From the IMG/VR virus record IMGVR_UViG_3300021961_005457, positions 1 through 43,464 of that record: a DNA stretch of 43,464 bases; one strand, written 5' to 3'. The translations under genes were made by a program, and so were the position numbers. The notes beneath the pieces are model-generated. The model was not told where the DNA came from and ran no database searches. It saw nothing but the letters and a program-made list of their open reading frames with translations. Source of the stretch: a virus. This document shows positions 1-10,900 of the stretch, piece by piece (within the stretch, counting starts at the first letter, position 1; each line of letters begins with the position of its first letter).

Positions 1-3000
1 ATCCATTCAGAATGTAATTAGATGCTACTGTCTGTGGAGATGAATTAGCTACACCATTTAAATAAAGTGTTATTGAAGTGCCCGATCTAACTAAGGCACC
101 GTGATTCCAACTATTTGCAGATACTGCCGTTTGATGTGTAAGAGTATAGTTAGTTGACCCATTAGATATATCGGCAGCAAATGTGGATGTTCCAAGACGT
201 ATACTCCAGCCAATAACGGCTACCGTATCACCGGTTCGTTGCGCTATAAAAGCTTGATTTGCTATAGCAACAGTAGTGGCATAAAACCAAAACTCAATAG
301 TAAAGTTACCTGTGTTAAATGCACCTGTTTGTCCTGCAGGTAGTATCAGATAATCACCGGTGCCATCAAAATACATACTACTTCCGCCAAACTTAGTTAT
401 TGCTGTACTTAGTTTAGCATCACCGACAGTTTCTAAGTTATTCATCATTGCGGCATCATAGATACCAGCACCGGTCATATTGAGTAATGATACTGTATTT
501 TGTACTGCGAGTAGTGGTTGTGCAGGTGGTACAAAGTTACTTGTGTATAGTGCAGATTTTGTAATTCGGACATCTGACATATAACCACGTGTAAAATTAC
601 TACTACCACCTCTTGAACCTATATATGCTGGTCTTGTTGCATCGCCCAATGTTCCCGAGAAAGTTAATGGCGTGCCAACTGATACGCCGTCAATATACAT
701 AGAACAAGTTGTCCCGGATCTAACTGCTGCAAAATGATACCATCTATTAGCAATTGCAGTCGGTCCGACGACAGCTGAAGCAGCACTACTTGGATAGTAT
801 TGGAATGTTGTAGATAAAACAATAGTCCAATCCGCAGATGTATTAGACACATAATTTGAAACTAAATCTTGGTCACCCGATACACTTGTAAAATATATCC
901 AAAATTCTATAGTGTAATTACCTGTAAATTGCAGGTACGTACCGGCAGGAATACTTAAAGAATCACCGGTGCCATCAAAATAACCACTACCACCTATTGT
1001 ACTTGGTGTATAGCCATTAGTTGTTGTACTTGTAAACCCGAATGGGTTTTGTTGTGTCGGTTGACTATTACCAAATGCAGTAATCGTAAAGTTGTTTGTA
1101 CTGTTATCAATAAATGTTGGTGATTGTAATGTTAATAAACTTGTATTTGCGATAGCGGTTAACGGAGTTGTTGGGACAGTAATCGTTGTTAAGGTTGGGT
1201 CGTAAACATTAGACCCAACAACCAATCTTGCGTTGGAAATATATCCAATCCAATTTCTCGGGACTACTCCACCTGTGTATCCAATAGCGGCAGAAGTTGT
1301 ATAACTGTATGTATCTGATACTGTTCCTGTACTTGATCTAACACCATTAAAAAATACTGTTGCTACATTGCTTGAATTTCTTACAAAAGCGACATGGTTC
1401 CAAGTATTTGCGGCTATTGTTGGAACAGTAAAATTATTAGCTGATACACCATAACGATCAAAAGAAAATGTTGTCGAATTATTAAGATTGCAATTTAATC
1501 CACCAGTAATAGCACTACCCGGTCCGATGAAAGATGATATTCCGCTAAAAGAACCGGTGTAATAAAACCAGCATTCAAACGTCATTGCTCCTGTACCTAC
1601 TGTAGTACCAGACCAAGTTAAATAATCTCCCGTACCATCAAAATAACCACTATAACTGGTTGGAGTTACTGATGATGGATTGAATGGACTAAAACGCTGT
1701 ACACTTACGTCACCATTCTTTGTAATAGTAAAGTTGTTAGGACTATCATCAATAAGTCTGTTATCAGCACAGGTTAATAACACAGTGTTTGTTATTGGTG
1801 TCAGTGGTGTAGTAGGTACAGTAATAGTTGATTGTGTCGCATCATACGGAGTTGATCCGTTAGTTAATCGAGCATTACTAATATAGCCTTGGAATACAGA
1901 GCCGCCGGCATTAGTCGTTGATATTTGATAAACACTCGCCGCAAAATTAGATGCAACGGTACCGTTTGCTACACGAACACCATTAATATAAATACTTGTT
2001 TGGTTTGCACCTGTTCCTGAACGAACAAAAGCAACGTGATTCCAAGCATTTACAGTAGGTAGTGTAGTTTCTTCATATAGTTGCCATGCGGTTCCTTTTG
2101 TGGCTATACCTAAACCAGGATTTCCATAATATGACGCTTGTAAAGAATTCGTAGCTGAACCTACAAAGATACCAGTAGTAGTCCCCTGTGTTACAGTTGG
2201 ATATAGCCAGCATTCAAAACAAAAAGCGTTTGTACCAATAGTAATGCTAGGAGTTTGAAGCATATCACCAGTACCATCAAAGTAATTACTCCAGTTACCA
2301 CCATAAGGACTAAATGTACCTTGAGTAGTATTACCATTACGTGTAACTAAGAAGTTATTTGTGCTGTTATCTAAGAAAGTACTATTGTTTACTGGTTGAT
2401 TGTTTTGTAATGTTAATAAACTTGTATTTGCTATAGCGGTTAGAGGTGTTGTGCTTGGGGTGAAATTACTTGTGTAAACTGCTGTACCTTTAACAATACG
2501 GACATCGGTTAGATAACCAGTAAACGGTGCCAGAGACCCGCCTTCATTACCTATATACAATATAGATGAAGGGATAAAGTTTGTTGTATCACTGTTTAAT
2601 GTTGCTTCTATCGCCCCGTTAACAAATAGTCTAGTAGTACCACTTGATCTAGTTACTGCTAAATGATACCATGTATTTGGTTTTGGTGTAGTTGTGCCAG
2701 ATATAAAGCTTGAGTTATAATACCAAGTAATTGTTGCATTATTACGATAGTACAATTCCCATCCTGAATTACTAGACCAACAAGATAATGGAATAAGTGA
2801 ACTTGCTCCTGGTGTTGTTGTAAAGTTAACCCAGTATTCTACTGTAAAATCACCTGTACCAAACTGAAAAACGGCATTGTTTGGTACACTTAAATAATCC
2901 CCAGTACCATCAAAGTATCCACTACCATATGTACTATAACTGCTGTTTGGTATGAATGGATCGAACGATTGTATCGTTGCAGAATTTACTGGTGTTATTA

Positions 3001-3560
3001 CAACATTGTTTAATGAATTATCAATCCATCGATTACTTTGACAAGCTAATAAAGAAGTCCCGCTAACTGCAGTTAACGGTGTTGTTGAAGGAGTAAATGC
3101 AACACTATACAAAGCCGTTCCACGGATAACACGAAGATTACTAATATTCCCAGTAAAACCGTTTGAACCAATCCAACAAGATCCAGGTGCAGTAAATGAA
3201 ACAGCATTAGTCGCAGTTGCAACACTTACACCATTTAGCCACATTATAAAATTGTTTCCACTTCTAGTTATTGCAAGGTGATGCCAAGTGTTTAGCGCAA
3301 TGGTTGCATATGAATATTCAATAACAAAAACAGTGTTATAACTACTTAAACGAATACTACCCGCAGTAGTATTTACAAATGTGTGAAAAGCATTAGCGGT
3401 ACCTTGTGTTGAGCAAAGGTCCCCGCCTATATTCCAAGCGTTTGTTCTGTTAAACCAAAGTTCAAAAGTAAAATTTTCAGTGCCTGTTGGTAATATATTT
3501 GTTCCAAGAAAAGTTAGGTAGTTTCCGCCAGTAGCGCAATAAGCAGAGTAATAACCCGGT
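1..3560 (-). repeat. Six tandem LamG-type repeats (last one partial)
   Basis: Domain starts lie near 3555, 2935, 2300, 1660, 1000 and 380, giving a period of about 600-640 bases. Between domains 1 to 5 the linker repeats as FTPxTTPLTAI-NTxLL, then a DNSxNNFxIT segment. The linker before domain 6 is different (LLNMTGAGIYDAAMMNNLE, then STAITKFGGSSM), suggesting a different origin for the last visible domain. Confidence 0.8.
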
Positions 3561-4612
3561 GTATACGGATTGAAATTGTTAGGCTTTGTATCACCATTAA
3601 TAGTTACAGCAAAGTTATTTGTACTTGCAGCAGCTACAAAAGTTGTATCAGCGCCTTGAATTGCTAGTGTATTATATTTAAAAAACAAATCTGAAACAGA
3701 AACTACCCAAGAAACAAAACGAGTTGCAGTTCTTCCTGTTTGAGTTGCAGTAGCAGTCAATGTAGAATAAACTGTCTGTTCTGTTGTTGGTGTTCCAAAA
3801 ATTGTATTACCAGATAAAGACACACCTGTCGGTAATGTATTGGCTGCAAATGTCACAGCAGAGTTTGAATTAGCCGAACTTGTTGCACTCAATGTAACGT
3901 TGGACATTGTTGTACCACCATCCAATGAATACACTGTATTGTTTGCCAATCCCCAAGTCAAAACATCTGTACTAATTGTTAACGTAAATGCACGTGTAGA
4001 ATCTTGTAACTGTGCGTCAGATGCTTGAATTGTAAATGAATATGTTGTACTTGAACCATCGACTGGCGCATTACCAGTAATTGTACCATTTGAATTTAGT
4101 GTTGCACCAGATGGCAATGTACCTGATATCACTGAATATGTAATCGGCGCATCACCTGTGGCAACAACGGCAGTATTGATGTTTGCAGTTTCATAGATTG
4201 TGCCTAGTGTTCCTGCCGTTGTTGTATATGTTGGTAATCCAGAATACACCAAACCAGATAATAATATGCCTGTACCACCATTACTGTTTGTGACATAAAT
4301 TGTGTAACTGCCAGAACTGAGTGCTGGTGCAGTGAATGCCAATCTGTTTTGGTCAATGAATGTTACTGAACCAATTGTTGTGGCACCAACTTGAACTGTG
4401 GCACCAGGAGCAAAACCTGAACCATTAATAACAATAATCTCACCACCTGCAGTATCTACGGCAGTGTTATCCAGTGGAACATAAGAAACATCAGTAATAG
4501 AAAAAGATGTTACTGTTGGAACAAGAAAACTCTTTTGATTAAACTGTTCAGCTGTTGATAAAAAACCAACACCGTCTTTTGCTCTTTTACCACGAACACC
4601 AGCATTAAACAT
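1..4612 (-). CDS. Multi-domain adhesin with TIG, Ig-like and LamG lectin-like repeats (3' end outside window)
   Basis: The frame opens with ATG at 4612 and is still open at base 2, giving at least 1537 residues. It begins MFNAGVRGKRAKDGVGFLST. Residues about 30-125 form an IPT/TIG-type domain (GGEIIVINGSGFAPGATVQV). Residues about 130-215 and 215-305 look like two putative-Ig (He_PIG) domains (TLPSGATLNSNGTITGNAP; TLPTGVSLSGNTIFGTP). At least six concanavalin-like LamG domains follow, about 200 residues per repeat. Each has a YFDGTGDYL-like opening, an NTWHHLAVTRS-type core and a GYISNxRxVxGxxxY end. Such domains bind sugars or surface proteins, so this is the best receptor-binding candidate in the window. 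GAGGAG lies eight bases before the ATG, which overlaps the preceding stop. Confidence 0.85.
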   Translation of the reverse strand, partial: MFNAGVRGKRAKDGVGFLSTAEQFNQKSFLVPTVTSFSITDVSYVPLDNTAVDTAGGEIIVINGSGFAPGATVQVGATTIGSVTFIDQNRLAFTAPALSSGSYTIYVTNSNGGTGILLSGLVYSGLPTYTTTAGTLGTIYETANINTAVVATGDAPITYSVISGTLPSGATLNSNGTITGNAPVDGSSTTYSFTIQASDAQLQDSTRAFTLTISTDVLTWGLANNTVYSLDGGTTMSNVTLSATSSANSNSAVTFAANTLPTGVSLSGNTIFGTPTTEQTVYSTLTATATQTGRTATRFVSWVVSVSDLFFKYNTLAIQGADTTFVAAASTNNFAVTINGDTKPNNFNPYTPGYYSAYCATGGNYLTFLGTNILPTGTENFTFELWFNRTNAWNIGGDLCSTQGTANAFHTFVNTTAGSIRLSSYNTVFVIEYSYATIALNTWHHLAITRSGNNFIMWLNGVSVATATNAVSFTAPGSCWIGSNGFTGNISNLRVIRGTALYSVAFTPSTTPLTAVSGTSLLACQSNRWIDNSLNNVVITPVNSATIQSFDPFIPNSSYSTYGSGYFDGTGDYLSVPNNAVFQFGTGDFTVEYWVNFTTTPGASSLIPLSCWSSNSGWELYYRNNATITWYYNSSFISGTTTPKPNTWYHLAVTRSSGTTRLFVNGAIEATLNSDTTNFIPSSILYIGNEGGSLAPFTGYLTDVRIVKGTAVYTSNFTPSTTPLTAIANTSLLTLQNNQPVNNSTFLDNSTNNFLVTRNGNTTQGTFSPYGGNWSNYFDGTGDMLQTPSITIGTNAFCFECWLYPTVTQGTTTGIFVGSATNSLQASYYGNPGLGIATKGTAWQLYEETTLPTVNAWNHVAFVRSGTGANQTSIYINGVRVANGTVASNFAASVYQISTTNAGGSVFQGYISNARLTNGSTPYDATQSTITVPTTPLTPITNTVLLTCADNRLIDDSPNNFTITKNGDVSVQRFSPFNPSSVTPTSYSGYFDGTGDYLTWSGTTVGTGAMTFECWFYYTGSFSGISSFIGPGSAITGGLNCNLNNSTTFSFDRYGVSANNFTVPTIAANTWNHVAFVRNSSNVATVFFNGVRSSTGTVSDTYSYTTSAAIGYTGGVVPRNWIGYISNARLVVGSNVYDPTLTTITVPTTPLTAIANTSLLTLQSPTFIDNSTNNFTITAFGNSQPTQQNPFGFTSTTTNGYTPSTIGGSGYFDGTGDSLSIPAGTYLQFTGNYTIEFWIYFTSVSGDQDLVSNYVSNTSADWTIVLSTTFQYYPSSAASAVVGPTAIANRWYHFAAVRSGTTCSMYIDGVSVGTPLTFSGTLGDATRPAYIGSRGGSSNFTRGYMSDVRITKSALYTSNFVPPAQPLLAVQNTVSLLNMTGAGIYDAAMMNNLETVGDAKLSTAITKFGGSSMYFDGTGDYLILPAGQTGAFNTGNFTIEFWFYATTVAIANQAFIAQRTGDTVAVIGWSIRLGTSTFAADISNGSTNYTLTHQTAVSANSWNHGALVRSGTSITLYLNGVANSSPQTVASNYILNG

Positions 4613-4971
4613 TAAGAAATCTCCTCAAATGAACATACGCCTTGAAGTCTGCTGTTATTGCCAGCGGTCAAACGTAGTGCATCACCCTCCAATAGGTACA
4701 GAGACAGTGTTTTGTCAATTGCGGTAAATGAACTGTCGGCTGCAACAGAAACAGTATTAACAATTTTATATGCAGTTGAATTTCTATATAAGTCAACTGT
4801 AATGTCTGATGCATTTGTACCATCAACGTTAGCAATAATCAAACAGTTAATCTTATAAACTTTACCACTACCAGAACCATTTTCAACAATTGCAGTTGCA
4901 GCTGTTGTGATTGATTGCACCGTTGTGTTTCCGTTAATTGTCGTTACCGCTACTATGTTCGGGTTTGCCAT
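4612..4971 (-). CDS. Small fibre-associated structural protein B (119 aa)
   Basis: Beta-rich protein starting MANPNIVAVTTINGNTTVQS, with IIANVDGTNASDITVDLYRN (residues about 45-64) and LYLLEGDALRLTAGNN (about 91-106), ending FEEIS. It resembles the 108-aa protein at 13676-14002 in strand order, the GD-x-LR turn and the C-terminal EIS, although overall identity looks low. It follows giant fibre 2 just as the 108-aa protein follows giant fibre 1. An AAGGA ribosome binding site lies five bases before the ATG. Its stop overlaps the ATG of the LamG adhesin (TAATG). Function unknown: fibre cap, chaperone or minor virion protein. Confidence 0.7.
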   Translation of the reverse strand: MANPNIVAVTTINGNTTVQSITTAATAIVENGSGSGKVYKINCLIIANVDGTNASDITVDLYRNSTAYKIVNTVSVAADSSFTAIDKTLSLYLLEGDALRLTAGNNSRLQGVCSFEEIS

Positions 4972-4980
4972 TTTATTTCC

Positions 4981-7900
4981 TTAGAATCCAAATACTATTG
5001 CCATTGCAATAGCTTTACCAGTTGACGCTTTTGTGTTTGCAGTTTCAAATGCAGAGTTAGCTTGTATGTAGGCTGAGTTGGCATACGAAGATGCAACAGT
5101 TGCATCATCACTGCCGTATGACAATTCTCTAATCTGAATCTTAGTGCCAGATGTTGGTGCAGTTGTGAATGTTAAAGTTGTTCCAGTCAATGTATAGTCG
5201 GTGATTGGTGTCTGTACGACACCGTTCTCCATTACCATAACACTGTTTGCACTTGTTCTTGCTGAGACTGTGTAGTTTACAGTTGTGCCGTCACCAGTGT
5301 AGTTTCTATTTTGATATTGGCCAGAACCTTGTTGACCACCATAATATGTAGAAACATCGATTGCAACACCAGTATCAGGTGCATCTGAGAATGTTAATAT
5401 ATTACTGCTGACGTTATATGCAGATTTATGTTGTGAAATGCCGTCTAACGTAACAGTTGTAAAGTTTTTACTGAATGGTGTTACACTTAATGTAAATGCT
5501 GTGTTTGATCCATCACCAGTGAAACTATCTACAGCAACATTCAAAGACACAGCAGTATTTGCTTGAATGAATGCCGCATTAGCCTGATTTCTCGCAAACG
5601 TATCGGTAGTACCACCGCCACCACCTGTATTAGCAGCTGCGAAGGCCGCATTGGCATGTAAGTATGCGGCATTAGCATAAGCGCTTGCAGAGTTTGCAGT
5701 GCCGATTGTAATGAAGTTTGCTGATGCATTGGCTGCGGCAAATGCAGAGTTAGCATATGAAGCTGCAGAATTGGCAGTACCAATTGCAATAAAGTTTACA
5801 GAAGCATTGGCTGTTGTGAAGGCCGCATTGGCATAATCTTCTGCTGCGGATGAACCAATATTGGAGTAACTTGTGCCGTCATTGGTAAATGTCCACTTAT
5901 CAATAGACTCATTCCACTTCAACATTACTGGATTAGAATCGCCACGAACAACTCGTATACCAGCGTCAAGTGCAGGAACACCAGTTACATCCCATGCAAC
6001 ATCAACAATAGAATCATGTACTCTTAATGTTTCAACAGTTAAGGTTGCAGTGCATCCAGAAACTGTTATGTTGCCGTTGATTGTCAAGTCACCAGTAATT
6101 GTACCACCAGATGTTGATAGTTTTGTGTTAGCCGCAACGAATGCACCATTTGCATAAGAACTTGCAGAGTTGGCAATACCAAATGCGGCATTGGCATATA
6201 CACCAGCAGATACTGCCTTTTGGTCTCCAGTATTGGCTGCAACAAAAGCACCATTAGCATATGAACTAGCAGAGTTAGCAATACCAAATGCGGCATTGGC
6301 ATATGTACCTGAAGTTACCGCACGTTGATCGGCAGTGTTTGCGGCAAGATATGCGGAATTGGCGTAGGACTCAGAAGCTGCAGAACCTATGTTACTGTAG
6401 TTGGTGCCATCATTTGTGAACGTCCACTTGTCTGTGGTTTCGTTCCAGAGTATCGCTGTATTTGTAGAACTTCCACGTGCAACTTCAAAACCGGCATTCT
6501 CTGTTGGGGCAGTTGCCGCAGGAATGTCAGCGTTCAAGGTAATAATATTATCACCTAAAAGTACTGTTGTTGTATTTGCGTAAGTTGTTTGGCCGGTGAT
6601 TGTCAAGTTACCAGTGATATTAACATCACCAGAGATAGTACCACCAGTAGAATTAAACTTAGTATTAGCTAATGTATATGCTGAGTTAGCATAAGAACCA
6701 CTTGTTACTGCACGTTGGTCGGCCGTGTTGGCTGCTTCGAATGATGAGTTAGCATAGACACCTGATGTTACTGCTCTTTGGTCAGCAACGTTAGCTGCGG
6801 CATATGCAGAGTTTGAATAAGAACTTGCCGCATTTGCAGCCAAACGAACCCAAGAGTCAATAGCAGAACCAGAAGCAACAGTATTTGCAAATGCATAAGA
6901 TGAATTAGCATGAGTGTATGCAGAGTTGGCATATGCACCAGAAGTAACTGCTCTTTGATCAGCAGTAGCTGCATTAGTTGTAGCAGTGTTTGCCTGTATA
7001 AAAGCACCGTTGGCATATGAAGAAGCAGAGTTTGCAGTACCAAATGAACCGTTGGCATATGAACTTGCTGAATTGGCTGCGTTGCGAACCCAAGTATCTA
7101 CTGCATTGTTGGCAGCTGCAAAGGCTGCATTAGCGTAAACACCAGCTGATGTTGCTGTAACATTTGCAGTATTGGCCAAGTCAAACGCAGAGTTGGCATA
7201 AGAAGATGCAGAGTTAGCCGCATTTCTCACCCATGAATCAGTTGCATTATTAGCGGCTGTGAAAGCTGCGTTCGCATAAACACCAGCACTTGTTGCCTTT
7301 TGGTCTGCAGTATTAGCCTGAATGAATGATGAGTTGGCATAAGAGCTAGCCGCATTAGCTGCGTTTCTTACCCATGTGTCTGTTGCATTGTTAGCTGCCG
7401 CAAAAGCTGCATTTGCATATGCACCAGCGGAGTTGGCAGTTTGGAATGCGGAGTTAGCATAAGAACCAGCAGAATCTGGAACACCATAATAAGTTACAAC
7501 ATCAATTGGTAAACTAGTAGATGGCGCCTCAGAGAATGTAATTACGTTGCCTGTTAATGTGTATGCAGACTTATGTTGCGTTACACCATTCAATGTAATT
7601 AATGTGTAGTTCTCATTTGCTGGTGTTGTTGAAAGTGTAAATGTTGTTGTGTTTCCATCAGCAACAAAAGAATCAAGTGCAACACTTAAGTTGAATGCAC
7701 CACCAGATGCCGCATTGGCCGCATCAAAAGCAGCATTCGCTTGAATTCTTGCAAACGTATCGGTAGTACCACCGCCACCAGAGTTAGCAACCGCAAAAGC
7801 TGCATTTGCATGAATGTATGATGCATTAGCTTGATTTCTAGCAAATGTGTCGGTAGTACCGCCACCGCCAGAGTTAGCAATTGCAAAGGCTGCATTAGCA

Positions 7901-10900
7901 TGAATGTATGCTGAGTTAGCATATGCACCAGATGTTACGGCACGTTGATCTGATTGAGCAGCATTTGTTGCAGCAGTATTTGCCTGAACGAAGGCACCAT
8001 TTGCATAAGAAGCTGCAGAGTTGGCAGTGCCTAATGTGATGAAGTTGATAGAAGCATTTGCGGCTACAAAAGCTGCATTAGCGTATACTCCAGAACTAGT
8101 AGCAGTTGTGTTTGCTGTATTAGCCTGTAAGTATGCAGAGTTAGCATATGAACTTGCAGCATTTGCAGAATTTCTAGCAAAACCATCTGTAGAAGTACCA
8201 CCAGATAATGAGTTTGCCAAATCAAAAGATGCTTGTGCTAGTATTGTACCTGTGTTGGCCTGTGTGTATGCTGAGTTGGCGTATGAACTAGCAGAAACAG
8301 AATTTACATTTGCAGTGTTAGCAGCTAAAAAGGCTGCGTTAGCATACACACCAGCAGAAGTTGCAGTAACATTGGCTGTATTAGCTAAGGTGAATGATGC
8401 ATTAGCATAAGTGCCAGCACTTACACTTTTTTGGTCTGCTGTGTTAGCAGCTTCAAAAGCTGCATTAGCGTAAACACCTGAAGTTACTGCTTTCTGGTCA
8501 GCAGTAGAAGAATTGGTTACTGCAGTGTTTGCTTGACTGTATGCAGAATTAGCATAAGAACCACTTGTAACTGCACGTTGATCTGCAGTATTAGCCGCAG
8601 CGAAAGCACCATTTGCATAAGAACTAGCTGAACCAGCATTTGTAACTGCAGTATTAGCCTGAGTGTATGAAGCATTAGCATAAACACCAGCAGAGACTGC
8701 TTTCTGGTCGGCAGTGTTAGCTGCCAAGTAAGCACTATTAGAATAACTAGAAGTTGCATTAGCGGCATCACGAACCCAAGAGTCAACGGCAGTACCAGAA
8801 GAAACTGTATTAGCAAAAGCAAACGCAGCATTGGCGTGTGCATATGCCGTATTTGTGTGGTTGATTGGATCGTAACCACGAATTACAGCAACATCAGTGA
8901 TTAGATTTGCAGTTAAATTTGCAATTCTAAATGTTGAGTGATTGGTATCGATATATGGTGATGCGTCTGGTTCTGGTTGGTAGTTGTAGAAAAACTTCCA
9001 TGTACCATCGGAAGCATCACGGAACACACCAGTGTGGTGATACGTACCATCGTTATAATTACCAGCAAAACCTAAATCTGGATTGGCAACAGTATTATTA
9101 GCATTCAGATAAATCATGTTATCTTGTATGCTTAAATTATTTGCAGAAACTGTTGTTACATTACCAGAAATTACTAAGTTACCAGTAACAGTTACATCAC
9201 CAGAGATTGTACCACCAGTAGAATTGAACTTGGTGTTGGCAGTATTAAATGCAGCTGCCGCATTTAGTGCAGTTGTATTAGCTAATGTATATGCAGAGTT
9301 TGCATATGAACCGGCAGACAGTGCATTCGTTGCAGCTGTATTGGCCTGAGTGTATGCTGAGTTGGCGTATGTACCAGATGTAACTGCTCTCTGGTCAGCT
9401 GTATTAGCTGCAACGAAAGCACCATTAGCATAATTGGAAGCAGAGTTAGCAGCAGAACGAACCCATGTATCTACTGCATTGTTAGCAGCTGCAAATGCGG
9501 CATTGGCTTGAGCAAAAGCTAATGTGGTATTAGATGCAACAAGAGAAACTGGTTGTTGAATAACAATGTTACCAACCATACCTGAGTGTACTGAGCATTG
9601 ATACACATAAGTCAAACCAGCCAAATCAAAAGGCACCTTCCAGTAGATAGTGCCAGTGGTTTGAGATTGGGCGCTAGAGCCTGTTGATACTACACCATTA
9701 ACAGAAACGTGTGTTAAACCTGTATTATAGTTTGTGCCACCTGCTGATTCACGCAACATGAACGGATGACCAGATACATTATCTAAAAAGAATGCTATTG
9801 TTTCACCGGCAGAAACATATATTGTAGGATTGTTTCCTGAATATTGGTCAACACTGTAGTACAAGCCAGGAGATGTAACCACCAACTTAGTGACAGCACT
9901 TGTATAATTGGAATTAGCTTGTGTGTAGGCTGCATTAGCGTATACACCAGCAGAAACTGCTTTTTGGTCTGCAGTATTAGCTGCAACAAATGCTGAGTTG
10001 GCATATGAACTTGCGGCATTAGCAACATTTCTAGCAAAACCATCGGTTGAAGTACCGCCAGATAATAAATTAGCTAAATCAAATGATGCTTGCGCTAAAA
10101 TTGTTCCAGTGTTTGCTTGAGCATATGCAGAGTTGGCATATGAACCAGATGTTACTGCTTTTTGGTCAGCCGTACCAGCATTGATTAGTGCCGTGTTGGC
10201 AGTTGAATATGCTGAGTTAGCGTAATTCGAAGCGTTGTTTGCAGCTGTTCGAACCCATGTATCCACTGCTGAGTTGGCAGCTGCAAAAGCTGCGTTGGCA
10301 TAGACACTAGCAGAAGTTGCAGTTTGATTTGCTGTATTAGATAATGTGTAAGCTGCATTAGCATATACACCAGAAGTTACTGCTTTTTGGTCGGAGGTAT
10401 TGGCTGCCAAGAAAGCACTGTTAGCATATGAACCAGCAGAAACTGCTTTCTGGTCTGCAGTATTAGCTGCCAAGTAAGCACTATTAGAATAACTAGATGC
10501 TAAGTTAGCAGAACTATATGCACTATTGGCGTAAACACCAGCAGACACACCTTTTTGGTCAGCAGTATTGGCTGCGGCAAAAGCACTATTAGCATAACTA
10601 GATGCTGAGTTAGCAGAACTATATGCACTATTAGCAAACACACCTGACGTTACTGCTCTTTGGTCTGCGGTTGCCGCATTTGTGTTTGCTGTGTTTGCTT
10701 GTATGTAAGCAGAGTTAGCATATGAACTTGCCGCAATTGCCGTTTGGTTTGCTGTGTTTGCTTGTATGTAAGCAGAATTAGCATATGAACTTGCAGATAA
10801 TGCATTAGTTGTTGCAGTATTTGCTTGGTTGTAACTAGAGTTTGCCTCTATGAATGCTGAGTTGGCATAAGAGCTTGCAGAGTTTGCCGCAACGTAACTA

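Noticed and set aside
8021-8410. Plus-strand open frames with Ala/Leu/Val-rich repeats opposite the giant fibres (also near 5873, 9116, 13190, 15644, 16847, 18539)
   Set aside because: They mirror the Ala-rich repeats on the coding strand; absence of stops is a by-product of the repeated codon usage.
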